Shown piece after piece: positions 7,759-16,841 of a stretch of 64,000 bases of DNA. The position numbers were made by a program, and so were the translations under genes. The notes below the pieces were generated by a model. It saw only the letters and a program-made list of their open reading frames with translations, searched no databases and was not told where the DNA came from. Source of the DNA: Myxococcota bacterium (GTDB lineage Bacteria; Myxococcota_A; UBA9160; UBA4427); the NCBI GenBank assembly GCA_041389495.1, contig JAWKRT010000001.1, positions 868,001 to 932,000 on the forward strand, read 5' to 3'. How positions within the stretch are numbered: position 1 is the stretch's first letter; each line of letters starts with the position of its first letter.

Positions 7759-9702
7759 TCAGGCGATCCGGTAGTCGGCCGGGTCGACCTCGCGCGTCAT
7801 CTCCCAGTACTGGTCGATCGTCCACGGCGACAGCGTGTAGATCCGGCCGTCCGGGTTCTTGTAGTGGCTGTGCCGGATGGTCGGGTGCGCCCACACGAGC
7901 GTCGCGATCTCGCGCGTGAGCGCGTCGACGTAGCGGTCGTGCACGTCCTCGCGCACCTCGATCGCGCGCGCGCCGCTCGCGAGCACGCGGTGGATCGCGT
8001 CCATCGCGTGCATCGTCTGGAACTCGGAGTGGAAGAAGAGCCCGGCGCTGTGCGCGAGGTTGGTTCCCGGCCCGTAGCAGAGGAAGAAGTTCGGGAAGCG
8101 CGGGACGGTGATGCCGAGGTGGGCCGTCGGCTCGTCGCCCCACTGCGCGTGCAGCGACGCGCCGCCGCGGCCGACGACGTCGAACGCGAGGAAGTCGTTG
8201 TGCCGGAAGCCGGTCGCGTAGCAGATGGCGTCGGCGCGGTGCAGCACGCCGTCGACGGTGCGGATGCCCTCGGGCTCGATGCGCTCGATCGCCGTGCGCA
8301 CGAGCTCGACGTTCGGCTTCGCGAGGCAGCGGAACCAGCTGCCGTCGTCCTGCAGGATGCGCTTCCCCATCGCGGGATAGTCGGGAAGCACCTTCTCGAC
8401 GAGGTCGGGCCGGTCGGCCAGGTGGCGGTGCATGAAGTCGAGGAGCACGTCGCGGATCTTCGCGTTGATGGGGTTGACCGAACGGTTGTCGGGGTCGTGG
8501 TGGTCCGGGTCGATGCGGAACGACGACGCGCCGTTGCCGATGCCCGACTGCGTCATCAGGAAGCGCAGCCAGCGCCCGTAGAAGGGCAGGTGGCGCATCG
8601 CCCACGTCTCGCCTTCGGGGACGCGCGCGTGGTAGATCGGGTTCGGCATCACCCACTGCGCGGTGCGCTGGAAGATCGAGAGGTGCTCGACCTCGTCGGC
8701 GATCGCGGGGGCGATCTGGAAGCCGCTCGCGCCCGCGCCGAGCAGCGCGAAGCGCAGGCCGCGGTGGTCGAAGCCGTCGGGCCAGCGCGTCGAGTGGAAC
8801 GACGGGCCCGCGAACGTGTCGATGCCCTCGATGTCGGGCATGCGCGGGATGTTGAGCGAGCCGACGGCCGAGATGACGAAGCGGGCGTCGAGCACCTCCT
8901 CGCGCCCGTTCGCGTCGCGCACGGAGACGCGCCAGCGCGCCGTCGCTTCGTCCCACGCGGCACCCGTCACCGCCGTCTCGAAGCGGCAGTGCGGGCGCAG
9001 GCCGCGCTCGTCGAAGACGCGCGTGAAGTAGGCGCGCAGCTCGGGGTGCTGGCAGTAGTACTCGCTCCAGTGGTCCGCCGGCTCGAACGCATAGCAATAC
9101 TGGTGGCTCGCGACGTCGACGCGCGCGCCGGGGTAGCGGTTCTCCCACCAGGTGCCGCCGGGGCCGGCGTTCTTCTCGACGATCGTGAACGGGAGGCCCG
9201 CCTGCGAGAGGCGGATGCCGGCGTGGATGCCCGCCATGCCCGCGCCGATCACGACGACGTGCGCGTCGCGCTTCACGGCGTCGTCGATCTCGTCGCCCCA
9301 CCCGATGGCGCCGCCGTCGCCCGTGTCGAGCTCGAGGTCGAAGAAGAAGAGGTCGCGCTGGCGCTCCGGGATCGCGCGGCACGCGAGCCGCTCCATCATC
9401 TCGACGAGCACGTCGCGCGGGAGGTCGTGCGGGCGGCAGCCGGCGTCGCGATAGGCGGCGATCACCGGCAGGGCGTCCGCGCGCACGGCCGCCTGCTCGT
9501 CCTCCGGCATCCCGCCGTCGAGCGACGTCGGCCCCGCCATGCGCGGCCGCCGCGGCCCGCGGATCCACGACGGGTCGCCCGTCATGTGGACGAGCGAGCA
9601 GAGGAGCGCGGGAACGCTCGCGTCCTCGAGCGCACGCGCGATGTCGGCGTCGGTGTCGCGGAACGGAGTGCCCGCGTGCGGGCTGCGGGGAGCTTCGGTC
9701 AC
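7759..9702 (-). CDS. Type I Baeyer-Villiger monooxygenase, 4-hydroxyacetophenone monooxygenase-like
   Basis: A 647-residue flavoprotein monooxygenase that should insert oxygen next to a ketone using FAD and NADPH. FAD motif GAGMAG is at 153-158, GGTWWENRYPGARVD at 182-196, the BVMO fingerprint FAGPSFHSTRWP at 297-308, and the NADPH Rossmann motif GAGASG near 325. The extra N-terminal domain of about 140 residues is the hallmark of the HAPMO subgroup. The start is a GTG at 9702, 25 nt after the stop of the upstream phosphotransferase gene, with only a weak ribosome site. The ketone substrate (aryl, steroid or aliphatic) cannot be told. Confidence 0.92.
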   Translation of the reverse strand: MTEAPRSPHAGTPFRDTDADIARALEDASVPALLCSLVHMTGDPSWIRGPRRPRMAGPTSLDGGMPEDEQAAVRADALPVIAAYRDAGCRPHDLPRDVLVEMMERLACRAIPERQRDLFFFDLELDTGDGGAIGWGDEIDDAVKRDAHVVVIGAGMAGIHAGIRLSQAGLPFTIVEKNAGPGGTWWENRYPGARVDVASHQYCYAFEPADHWSEYYCQHPELRAYFTRVFDERGLRPHCRFETAVTGAAWDEATARWRVSVRDANGREEVLDARFVISAVGSLNIPRMPDIEGIDTFAGPSFHSTRWPDGFDHRGLRFALLGAGASGFQIAPAIADEVEHLSIFQRTAQWVMPNPIYHARVPEGETWAMRHLPFYGRWLRFLMTQSGIGNGASSFRIDPDHHDPDNRSVNPINAKIRDVLLDFMHRHLADRPDLVEKVLPDYPAMGKRILQDDGSWFRCLAKPNVELVRTAIERIEPEGIRTVDGVLHRADAICYATGFRHNDFLAFDVVGRGGASLHAQWGDEPTAHLGITVPRFPNFFLCYGPGTNLAHSAGLFFHSEFQTMHAMDAIHRVLASGARAIEVREDVHDRYVDALTREIATLVWAHPTIRHSHYKNPDGRIYTLSPWTIDQYWEMTREVDPADYRIA

Positions 9703-9727
9703 GGTGTCGCTCGGCGTCGTCCGGCGC

Positions 9728-11149
9728 TCAGCGATCGAGGATCGGATCGAGCCGGTAGAAGAGCAGGTTGTCGTCGGTCGGGTCGGTGCCCGCGGTGATC
9801 ATCGAGAGGCGCAGCAGGCGGCGGTGCAGGATGCGCACGAGCTCCTCGTCGCGCCCGGGGTCGCCGGCCGCGACGATGTCGAGCAGCGCCGCGTCGGCGG
9901 ACGCCATGCCTGCGTAGGTGCCGCCGGTCATGCGCGCGACGTCGGCGACCGTCTCGGCCTCGAACCAGCCGCGGTAGCGCGCGTGGTTCAGCAGGAAGCG
10001 CGGGATGTCGCCGAGCAGGTCGCGCTCCCACGGCGCGAACGCGCTCGACGTCGGGAGCCGCCCGATGTCGACGACGAGCTTGCGCAGCCCCGTGTCCTCG
10101 AAGCGGCGGATCTCGGGCTCGGGGAGGTGGAGGTCGCGGTCGAGCTCCTGCCCCTGCAGCTCGGCGATCGCCTCGAGCGCGCGGCGCGTGATGCTGCAGT
10201 ACTCGAGGATGCCCTCGATCCAGTTGGCGCCGAGCGTGTCGGGATCCTGGAACGTCAGCGCGGCGATCGACGAGAGCTGCATGAAGGCGACCGTGTGGTA
10301 GCCGACGACGCGCAGGTCGACCTCGGTGCCGCTCGCCTTCGCATAGCTCCGGTAGAGGGCGGGGATGTCGCCCATGTCCTCGTACGGATGGCGACCCCGG
10401 AAGCACGCGAGGTCCCAGTGCGTGTCGCCGATCGCGGCGATCTCGAAGTCGAGGAGTGCGGCGACCTTCGGCCCGGCCGCCATGAACTGCCCGGCGTCGC
10501 CGGTGATGAAGCTCGGCTGCGTCCGGTGCCGGGGCACGTTGCGGCGCAGCCACGACTGCAGGAACTCGAGCGGCGCATCGATGTTCCCCGTGTGCACGCC
10601 GTACTGGTACATGCGCTCGGTCGCGTGCAGTGCGATCTCGGCCGGCGTCTTCGGGACGAACATGCCGCGGATGTGCGTGAACTCCTCGATCGGGAGCGCG
10701 TGCATCGCGGCGAGGTGGCCCATGTAGTCGTGCATCGCCTGCCAGCGCTCGTCGCTCATCCGCGTCGGGTTCGCGATCGCGAAGTGCAGCATGCCGGGAG
10801 CGCGATCCTCGGTGTCGATCCAGTCCATCACGAAGGCCTTCGGCGAATCCATCCAGCCGTGGACGTGCGGCACGCGGATGCCGTTCGCCTCGAGCGTCTT
10901 CATCACCTCCATCTCGAAGCGCAGCGCGTTCGCTCCCGCGTTCGGCCGGTTGCCGCGCACGAACACGGTGTCGACCCGGCCGTCCTTCGCGTAGGCGACC
11001 TTCCAGCACGGGCGCCAGCGCTCGATGCGCTCGATCTCGCGCACCTCGCCGCCGAGGTGCGCCGCGACCCAGTCGGCGATTCCCTTCCTCCGGGCGGCCT
11101 CGAGGTCGTCCTGGTCCTTCGTCGCGTGCGCTTCGTCGTGCATGGGCAT
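9728..11149 (-). CDS. Phosphotransferase family protein with degenerate Brenner motif
   Basis: A 473-residue APH/choline-kinase-like protein. The C-lobe is recognisable by ITGDAGQFM at 215-223 and LLDFEIAAIGDTHWDLA at 232-248. The usual HGDxxxxN motif is altered: His is Thr216 and the metal-binding Asn is replaced, while Asp218 and the later Asp234 are kept. This may mean a changed or lost kinase activity. It likely shares a transcript with the BVMO downstream. Start is ATG at 11149, with a second in-frame ATG two codons later; no strong ribosome site is visible. Confidence 0.85.
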   Translation of the reverse strand: MPMHDEAHATKDQDDLEAARRKGIADWVAAHLGGEVREIERIERWRPCWKVAYAKDGRVDTVFVRGNRPNAGANALRFEMEVMKTLEANGIRVPHVHGWMDSPKAFVMDWIDTEDRAPGMLHFAIANPTRMSDERWQAMHDYMGHLAAMHALPIEEFTHIRGMFVPKTPAEIALHATERMYQYGVHTGNIDAPLEFLQSWLRRNVPRHRTQPSFITGDAGQFMAAGPKVAALLDFEIAAIGDTHWDLACFRGRHPYEDMGDIPALYRSYAKASGTEVDLRVVGYHTVAFMQLSSIAALTFQDPDTLGANWIEGILEYCSITRRALEAIAELQGQELDRDLHLPEPEIRRFEDTGLRKLVVDIGRLPTSSAFAPWERDLLGDIPRFLLNHARYRGWFEAETVADVARMTGGTYAGMASADAALLDIVAAGDPGRDEELVRILHRRLLRLSMITAGTDPTDDNLLFYRLDPILDR

Positions 11150-11255
11150 ATGGCGCGATTATCGCCGGAAACGGGGAGGATGTGGCGCCCCTCGCCGGCC
11201 CACGCGCGCCCGCGCCAGCCCACGCGCACCCGCGCCGGTAGTAGGATGGAAGGCG

Positions 11256-12251
11256 ATGTCCCGTCCCCGACGCATCGACCTGCCGCCGTATCCGACCGGC
11301 TGGTTCGCGGTCGCGAGCTCGGCCGACCTCGCGCCCGGCGACGTCCGCCCCGTGCGCTACTTCGGCCGCGAGCTCGTGCTGTTCCGCAGCGAGGGCGGCG
11401 AGGCGCGGCTCTTCGACGCGCACTGCCCGCACCTCGGCGCGCACCTCGGGCACGGTGGGCGCGTCGCGGGCGACGACCTCGTGTGTCCGTTCCACGGCTT
11501 CCGCTTCGGCGCGGACGGGCGCTGCAGCGCGATGCCGTACGGGTCGCGCATCCCGGCGGCCGCGCGCGCGCGCGCCTTTCCGGTGGTCGAGCAGAACGAG
11601 GTCGTGCTCGCGTGGTACGGCGGGCCGAACGAGGCGGACGCCCCGGACGCGGCCGGCGCGCTCGCGGCCGAGCCGACCTGGGCGATGCCGGTGTTCGACG
11701 ACGCGCGCTGGACGCCCGCCGTCTCGCGCACCTGGACGATCCGCGGCCACGCGCAGGAGGTGTGCGAGAACTCGGCCGACACCGGCCACTTCCGCTTCGT
11801 CCACCGCACGCACGTCATGAAGGCGACGAGCGAGCCGAAGCTCGACGGGCCGTTCTTCGCGCTGCCCTTCGAGTCCGATCCGGAGGGCGTCGTCCCGGAG
11901 CTCCGCGTCGACGACGCGCCGACGGCCGGCACGGGCTACTGCTTCGGGCCCGGTCTCACGGCGGCCGACATCGTTCCGAAGGGCTCGGGGCTCGTCGCCA
12001 TGCAGCGCCTCTACGTCACGCCCGTCGACGACGAGCACGTCGAGCTGCGCGGCGTCGTGAACGTCGGGCGGCTCGAGAGCGACGCGGCGACGCGCGCCTA
12101 CGCGACTTCGCTCGCGGAGGCCGTGTTCCAGCAGTGGGAGTACGACGTCCCGATCTGGGAGCACAAGGTCCACCGCGCCGCGCCCGCGCTCAACGACGCC
12201 GAGTCGGCGATCGCCACCTTCCGCCGCTGGTACGCGCAGTTCTACGCCTAG
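11256..12251 (+). CDS. Rieske non-haem iron oxygenase, KshA/DAF-36 (sterol)-like
   Basis: A 331-residue oxygenase. The Rieske 2Fe-2S ligands are Cys57/His59 (CPHLGAH) and Cys77/His80 (CPFHGF). The mononuclear iron site is in ENSADTGHFRFVH, His178 and His183, with Asp175 bridging. The single-polypeptide architecture and the C-terminal FRRWYAQFY resemble 3-ketosteroid 9-alpha-hydroxylase (KshA) and cholesterol 7-desaturase (DAF-36/Neverland). A steroid or sterol substrate is therefore plausible but unproven. It needs a separate reductase, which is not in the window. First gene of a plus-strand run with an alcohol dehydrogenase and an NTF2-like protein; start ATG at 11256 has GGAAGG. Confidence 0.88.
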   Translation: MSRPRRIDLPPYPTGWFAVASSADLAPGDVRPVRYFGRELVLFRSEGGEARLFDAHCPHLGAHLGHGGRVAGDDLVCPFHGFRFGADGRCSAMPYGSRIPAAARARAFPVVEQNEVVLAWYGGPNEADAPDAAGALAAEPTWAMPVFDDARWTPAVSRTWTIRGHAQEVCENSADTGHFRFVHRTHVMKATSEPKLDGPFFALPFESDPEGVVPELRVDDAPTAGTGYCFGPGLTAADIVPKGSGLVAMQRLYVTPVDDEHVELRGVVNVGRLESDAATRAYATSLAEAVFQQWEYDVPIWEHKVHRAAPALNDAESAIATFRRWYAQFYA

Positions 12252-12288
12252 CATCGTCGCCGCGGGCGACGTCGAGAGAGGAGACGCG

Positions 12289-13317
12289 ATGAAGGCCGCC
12301 ATGCTGCAGGAGGGCGCGCTGCGCGTCCTCGACCTCCCGACCCCCGAGCCCGGCCTCGAGCAGGCGCGCGTGCGCATCCACAGCGCGGGCGTCTGCCACT
12401 CCGATCTCCACATCGTGCGCGGCGACTGGGCGGGCGTGCCCGACACGATGCCGGTCGGGCACGAGGCGATCGGCACGGTCGAGGCGCTCGGGCCCGGTGC
12501 CGAGCGCTACATCGCCGTCGGCGACCGCGTCATCCTCGGCCTCGGCGGAACGGGCGGAGGCTACTGGTGCGGCGCGTGCGAGTACTGCCTCGGCGGCGAG
12601 CCGCGCCACTGCGCGCAGGCGCAGGGCATCATGGGCACGTTCGCCGAGGAGTTCTGCGTCTACGCGAAGTCGCTCGTGAAGCTCCCCGACACGGTCGGCG
12701 ACGAGGAAGCGCCCCTCGCGTGCGGCGGCCTCACCGCCTACGGCGCGGTGAAGAAGCTGTTCGACCACCGCGTGCGGCCGGGCAGCGCCGTCGCGATCCT
12801 CGGCGCGGCCGGCGGGCTCGGCCACTACGCCGTGCAGATCGCGAAGGCCTTCGGGTACACGGTCGTCGGCATCGACGTCGGCGAGGAGCGCCTCAAGTTC
12901 GTCGAGCGGATGGGTGCCGACGTGGCCGTGCATCCCGACGACGCGCCGGGCCTCGTGCAGGAGCGCTTCGGCGGCGTCGCCGCGAGCCTCGTCTTCACCG
13001 CGCGCATCGCCGGCTTCCAGCTCGGCCTGCAGCTCCTGCGCCGCGGCGGCCTGTTCGTCGGCGTCGGCCTCCCGGCGACGAGCGAGGGCCCCATCCAGAT
13101 CAACCCGTTCGAGTTCTTCTTCAAGGGCGCGACGCTCGTCTACTCGGCCGTCGGCACCGTGCAGGACATGCGCGAGCTCGTCGACCTCGCCGCCGCGGGC
13201 AAGGTGAAGAGCCACGTCGGCCGCACCGCCGCGCTCTCGGAGCTCGGCGCCGTCTTCGACGACCTCGAAGCCGCCCGCTACCTCGGCCGGGCGGTGATCA
13301 CGGACCTCGGACGTTAG
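12289..13317 (+). CDS. Zinc-dependent alcohol dehydrogenase (MDR family)
   Basis: A 342-residue medium-chain dehydrogenase. Catalytic zinc ligands are Cys36 and His58/Glu59 (GHE). The structural zinc cluster CGACEYC plus a later Cys covers residues 94-108. The cofactor motif GAAGGLG is near 170. It should interconvert an alcohol and an aldehyde or ketone with NAD(P). The ATG at 12289 has GAGGAGA upstream; 37 nt separate it from the Rieske gene, so the two probably act in one pathway (hydroxylation then oxidation). Confidence 0.9.
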   Translation: MKAAMLQEGALRVLDLPTPEPGLEQARVRIHSAGVCHSDLHIVRGDWAGVPDTMPVGHEAIGTVEALGPGAERYIAVGDRVILGLGGTGGGYWCGACEYCLGGEPRHCAQAQGIMGTFAEEFCVYAKSLVKLPDTVGDEEAPLACGGLTAYGAVKKLFDHRVRPGSAVAILGAAGGLGHYAVQIAKAFGYTVVGIDVGEERLKFVERMGADVAVHPDDAPGLVQERFGGVAASLVFTARIAGFQLGLQLLRRGGLFVGVGLPATSEGPIQINPFEFFFKGATLVYSAVGTVQDMRELVDLAAAGKVKSHVGRTAALSELGAVFDDLEAARYLGRAVITDLGR

Positions 13318-13340
13318 GCGAGGCGGGCGGGAGCGGAGCG

Positions 13341-13802
13341 ATGACCGCGATCACCGAGAGCTACATCGAGATCATGAACCTCGTCTACGCGTATCCCGAG
13401 CGCATCGACGCGGGCGACTTCGCGGGCGTCGGCGCGCTCTTCGAGGACGCGGTGTTCGAGACCGAGGGCGGGGGCAAGCTCACCGGGAGCCGGGAGGTGC
13501 AGGAGAGCTTCGAGCGTTGGACGCGCCGCTACCCGGACGACGGCACGCCGAAGACGCGCCACTGCATCCACAACCCGATCGTCGAGATCGACGAGGCGAA
13601 CGGCACGGCCGTCGTCCGCTACTACGTCACCGTCTTCCAGCGGACCGACGACTTCCCGCTGCAGCCCGTCTGGGCGAACCGGTACGAGGACCGCTTCGTG
13701 CGCCGGGACGGGCGCTGGCGCTATGCGCACCGGCGAGGCTTCGGGCACATGGCCGGCGACGTGCGCGCGCACCTGCTGCACGTGCCGCCCCAGGCGAAGT
13801 GA
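13341..13802 (+). CDS. NTF2-like/SnoaL-type small protein
   Basis: A 153-residue single-domain protein with the NTF2-like cone fold pattern (YAYPERIDAGDFAGVGALF near the start; VVRYYVTVFQRTDD; WANRYEDRFVRRDGRWRYAHR). Relatives act as small isomerases, hydratases or as structural partners of ring-hydroxylating oxygenases. Its position 23 nt after the alcohol dehydrogenase, in the Rieske operon, fits an accessory role there. Start ATG at 13341 has a GGAG site. No clear catalytic residues can be named. Confidence 0.82.
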   Translation: MTAITESYIEIMNLVYAYPERIDAGDFAGVGALFEDAVFETEGGGKLTGSREVQESFERWTRRYPDDGTPKTRHCIHNPIVEIDEANGTAVVRYYVTVFQRTDDFPLQPVWANRYEDRFVRRDGRWRYAHRRGFGHMAGDVRAHLLHVPPQAK

Positions 13803-13823
13803 GCGGCCCGCGCGCGGCGGGAA

Positions 13824-14915
13824 TCAGTCGAGGTCGACGAGCTCGCAGCGCGGGGTCGGCACCGGCTCCTCGGGGAGCAGGAAGCGCCAGTACATCATGC
13901 CGCTCTGCCGCCCGCCGGTGTCGAGCCAGTTCGGGACGCCGGGGTCGCGGTCGGCGATGACGATGCGGTAGTGGCCGGCATCGTCGGTCACGGTCTGCGC
14001 GCGATTCAGCGCGACGCGCCGCGCGCGGTAGTCGAGGCTCTGCCGGAAGCGGCTCCACAGCACGAGCCCCGCATAACGACAGGCGGGGAAGCGCCCGTGG
14101 ACGACGAGCGCCTTGCCGGGCGGCACGTGGAAGGGCGCCATCGCGTACGCGATGTCGAGTGCGGCGTAGGCGAGGTCGGCACCGGGCTTCTCGGCGTCGT
14201 TGAACTGGTTCGGCACCACCGAGACCCACGCGGGCAGGCGGCCGCGGCCCTTCGCTTCGTCGAGCGTGCGGCTCCGCAGCCAGCGCGTGACGCGATCGAT
14301 GCCGGCGGCGACGTCCTCGGCCGTGGGCTCGCCGCTCGCGGGCGGCGGATCGAGCGCGCGGATCTCGAGTGCGAGGGGTCGGCGGGCGACGGCCATCGGG
14401 CCGTCCGCGTCCTCGAAGTAGTGGCGCACGATCACGTTGAGCGCGCCGTCCGGCATGCGCACCCAGTCGCACCCGTCCGCGGGCGCCGCGCGCGAGAGCT
14501 CGACCTCGAAGGAGCCATCGGGCCCGACCGCGAACTGGTCGCTGTGGATGCTCGAGCCGACTCCTTCGCCCTCGCCGCCGCCCGCCTGCACGGACAGCGA
14601 CACGTAGACGGCGCCGGCCATGTGGCCGCGCACGCGATAGGCGACCGCGTCGCTGACGTTGCACTCGTGGTAGATCGCGTCGGGGCTGTCGCCGCCGAAC
14701 TTCATCGTCGGCGTGACCGCGCGCTGGAAGGCCGGGCGATGGACGTCGCCCTCGAGCTGCGCGCCGAGCGCGCGCCGCAGCCCGTGCAGCAGCAGCCGGT
14801 GGCCGTCCGCGACGTCGAGCGCGGACTTCGTCTCGCCGACGTCGCCGATGTACCCGTCGTCGATGGCCCGGAGCAGCTCGATCAGGTCGCGGAAGGCGCG
14901 GCGCGAGGCGGGCAT
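13824..14915 (-). CDS. DUF1214 domain-containing protein
   Basis: A 363-residue protein whose C-terminal half carries the DUF1214 pattern (YRIVIADRDPGVPNWLDTGG followed by MYWRFLLPE). A DUF1254/1214-type sandwich fold is expected; function in bacteria is poorly known, though homologues often sit in lipid and steroid catabolic clusters. The ATG at 14915 with GGGAGC upstream is chosen; longer versions reach into the divergent promoter region with Arg-rich sequence. The gene converges with the NTF2-like gene (21 nt apart) and diverges from the second BVMO. Confidence 0.82.
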   Translation of the reverse strand: MPASRRAFRDLIELLRAIDDGYIGDVGETKSALDVADGHRLLLHGLRRALGAQLEGDVHRPAFQRAVTPTMKFGGDSPDAIYHECNVSDAVAYRVRGHMAGAVYVSLSVQAGGGEGEGVGSSIHSDQFAVGPDGSFEVELSRAAPADGCDWVRMPDGALNVIVRHYFEDADGPMAVARRPLALEIRALDPPPASGEPTAEDVAAGIDRVTRWLRSRTLDEAKGRGRLPAWVSVVPNQFNDAEKPGADLAYAALDIAYAMAPFHVPPGKALVVHGRFPACRYAGLVLWSRFRQSLDYRARRVALNRAQTVTDDAGHYRIVIADRDPGVPNWLDTGGRQSGMMYWRFLLPEEPVPTPRCELVDLD

Positions 14916-15172
14916 GGGCGTGCTCCCGGTGCGAGACAGGGGGCGCGCAGGCTCGCAGCGCGGCGCGGGAGCGTCAACCGATGCGGCGCGCACCGAGGCG
15001 GCGCGCCGCGGACGGGCCCCGGGCACGTCTCGCGCTTCCGGATACAGCTGCCGCGCCTTCCGCTCTAGTATGTGCGGCGACGTCGGGGACACCGCGGACG
15101 CGTGCGTCGCGTCCATCGTCGTCGGGGCCGTCGCCCGGCGGCCCCATCCCGGAGAGCGCGCAGGAGGTTCGG

Positions 15173-16819
15173 ATGGCGACCGGCAAGCAGGCCCCGCGGA
15201 CGAGCGGGGAGATCGAGCACTTCGACGTCGTGGTGATCGGCGCGGGCGTGAGCGGCATGTACGCGCTGCACCACTTCCGCGAGCTCGGCTACTCGGTGCG
15301 CGTGTACGACGGCGCGAGCGATGTCGGCGGCACATGGTGGTACAACCGCTATCCGGGCGCGCGCGTCGACGGTCCCGGCAGCCCCTACTACTGCTACACG
15401 TTCTCCGACGAGCTGATGAAGGAATGGGACTGGGCGGAGACCCAGTCCGAGCAGTCCGCCGTGCTCGCCTATCTCGAGCACGTCGCCGACCGCTTCGACC
15501 TGCGCCGCGACATCCGTTTCGAGACCTGGGTGCAGGGGGCGCGCTACGACGAGGCGACGCAGCGCTGGACGGTCGAGACGAGCGCGGGCGAGCGCGCCTC
15601 CTGCCAGTACCTCGTCTGCGCCGTCGGCGCGCTCTCGACGACCAACATGCCCGACATCCCGGGCATCCACGACTTCGCGGGCGAGACGTACCACACGGGC
15701 CAGTGGCCGCACGAGCCCGTCTCGTTCGCGGGCAAGCGCGTCGCCGTGATCGGCACGGGCTCGTCGGGCATCCAGGCGATTCCCGAGATCGCGAAGCAGG
15801 CCGACCACGTGCTCGTGCTGCAGCGCACCGCGCAGTTCGCGTTCCCCGCCGGCAACCGGCCCATCACGCCGGAGGAGATGGCGGAGGCGCGCGCCAACTG
15901 GGAAGCCACGAAGGCGATGATGCTCGCGAACGGCGGCGGCTTCCCGCACGCCGGCCACTCGCGCTCGGCGCTCGAGGCGACGCCCGAGGAGCGCGAGGCG
16001 CTCTACGAGAAGCTCTGGCAGCGCGGCAGCTTCAAGTTCTTCCTCGACAGCTACAACGACATCGCGGTGAGCGAGGAGGCGAACGAGTCGCTCTCCGACT
16101 TCGTGCGCAAGAAGATCCGCGCGATCGTGCGCGACCCCGCCGTCGCCGACAAGCTGATGCCCGACCACTTCGTGATGACGAAGCGGCCGATCCTCGAGGA
16201 CGGCTACTTCGCGGCCTACAACCGCGACAACGTGACGCTCGTCGACCTGCGCGAGGACCCGATCGAGCGCTTCACGCCGACGAGCGTCGTCACGCGCTCG
16301 GGCGAGCACCCGATCGACATGCTCGTGCTCGCGACCGGCTTCGACGCCATCAGCGGCTCGATGCTCCGGCTCGACCCGGTCGGCCGCGGCGGCGAGAGCC
16401 TGCGCGAGCGCTGGAGCGACCGCTTCCACAACTACCTGGGTATGGCGATCGCCGGCTTCCCCAACCTCTTCATGATCCACGGCCCCGGCTCGCCCGGCGT
16501 CTTCTACAACATGCCGCTCGGCGCCGAGCGCCAGCTGAACTGGATCGCCGACCTCGTGCGGCACCTGCGCGACCACGACCTCGGCGCGGTCGAGCCCACG
16601 CGCGACAGCGAGGACGCCTGGGGCGCCGAAGTCAGCGGCATCGCCAACGCGACGCTCTTCCCGCGCACCGACTCCTGGTGGACGGGCGCCAACATCCCCG
16701 GCAAGCCGCGCTACTTCACGGCCTATCTCGGCGGCGCGATCTACTACCAGCGCCTCGCCGACGTCGCCGCGAAGGAGTACGCGGGCTTCGCGTTCGAGCC
16801 GGCGCGGAGCGGGGAGTAG
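15173..16819 (+). CDS. Type I Baeyer-Villiger monooxygenase (cyclic-ketone type)
   Basis: A 548-residue BVMO without the N-terminal extension of the one at 7759-9702. FAD motif GAGVSG is at 23-28, GGTWWYNRYPGARVD at 52-66, the fingerprint FAGETYHTGQWP at 168-179, and NADPH motif GTGSSG near 195. Length and layout match the cyclohexanone/cyclopentadecanone monooxygenase group, which turn cyclic ketones into lactones. A lactone-hydrolysing SMP-30-type protein is found near the start of the window, but no direct link can be shown. The ATG at 15173 follows an exact AGGAGG. Confidence 0.93.
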   Translation: MATGKQAPRTSGEIEHFDVVVIGAGVSGMYALHHFRELGYSVRVYDGASDVGGTWWYNRYPGARVDGPGSPYYCYTFSDELMKEWDWAETQSEQSAVLAYLEHVADRFDLRRDIRFETWVQGARYDEATQRWTVETSAGERASCQYLVCAVGALSTTNMPDIPGIHDFAGETYHTGQWPHEPVSFAGKRVAVIGTGSSGIQAIPEIAKQADHVLVLQRTAQFAFPAGNRPITPEEMAEARANWEATKAMMLANGGGFPHAGHSRSALEATPEEREALYEKLWQRGSFKFFLDSYNDIAVSEEANESLSDFVRKKIRAIVRDPAVADKLMPDHFVMTKRPILEDGYFAAYNRDNVTLVDLREDPIERFTPTSVVTRSGEHPIDMLVLATGFDAISGSMLRLDPVGRGGESLRERWSDRFHNYLGMAIAGFPNLFMIHGPGSPGVFYNMPLGAERQLNWIADLVRHLRDHDLGAVEPTRDSEDAWGAEVSGIANATLFPRTDSWWTGANIPGKPRYFTAYLGGAIYYQRLADVAAKEYAGFAFEPARSGE

Positions 16820-16841
16820 GCGCAGGCGCCGCAGGCCGGCG

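Noticed and set aside
7759..16819. Polyketide or non-ribosomal peptide biosynthetic cluster
   Set aside because: BVMOs, Rieske enzyme and P450 could tailor a natural product, but no PKS, NRPS or terpene synthase core is present.
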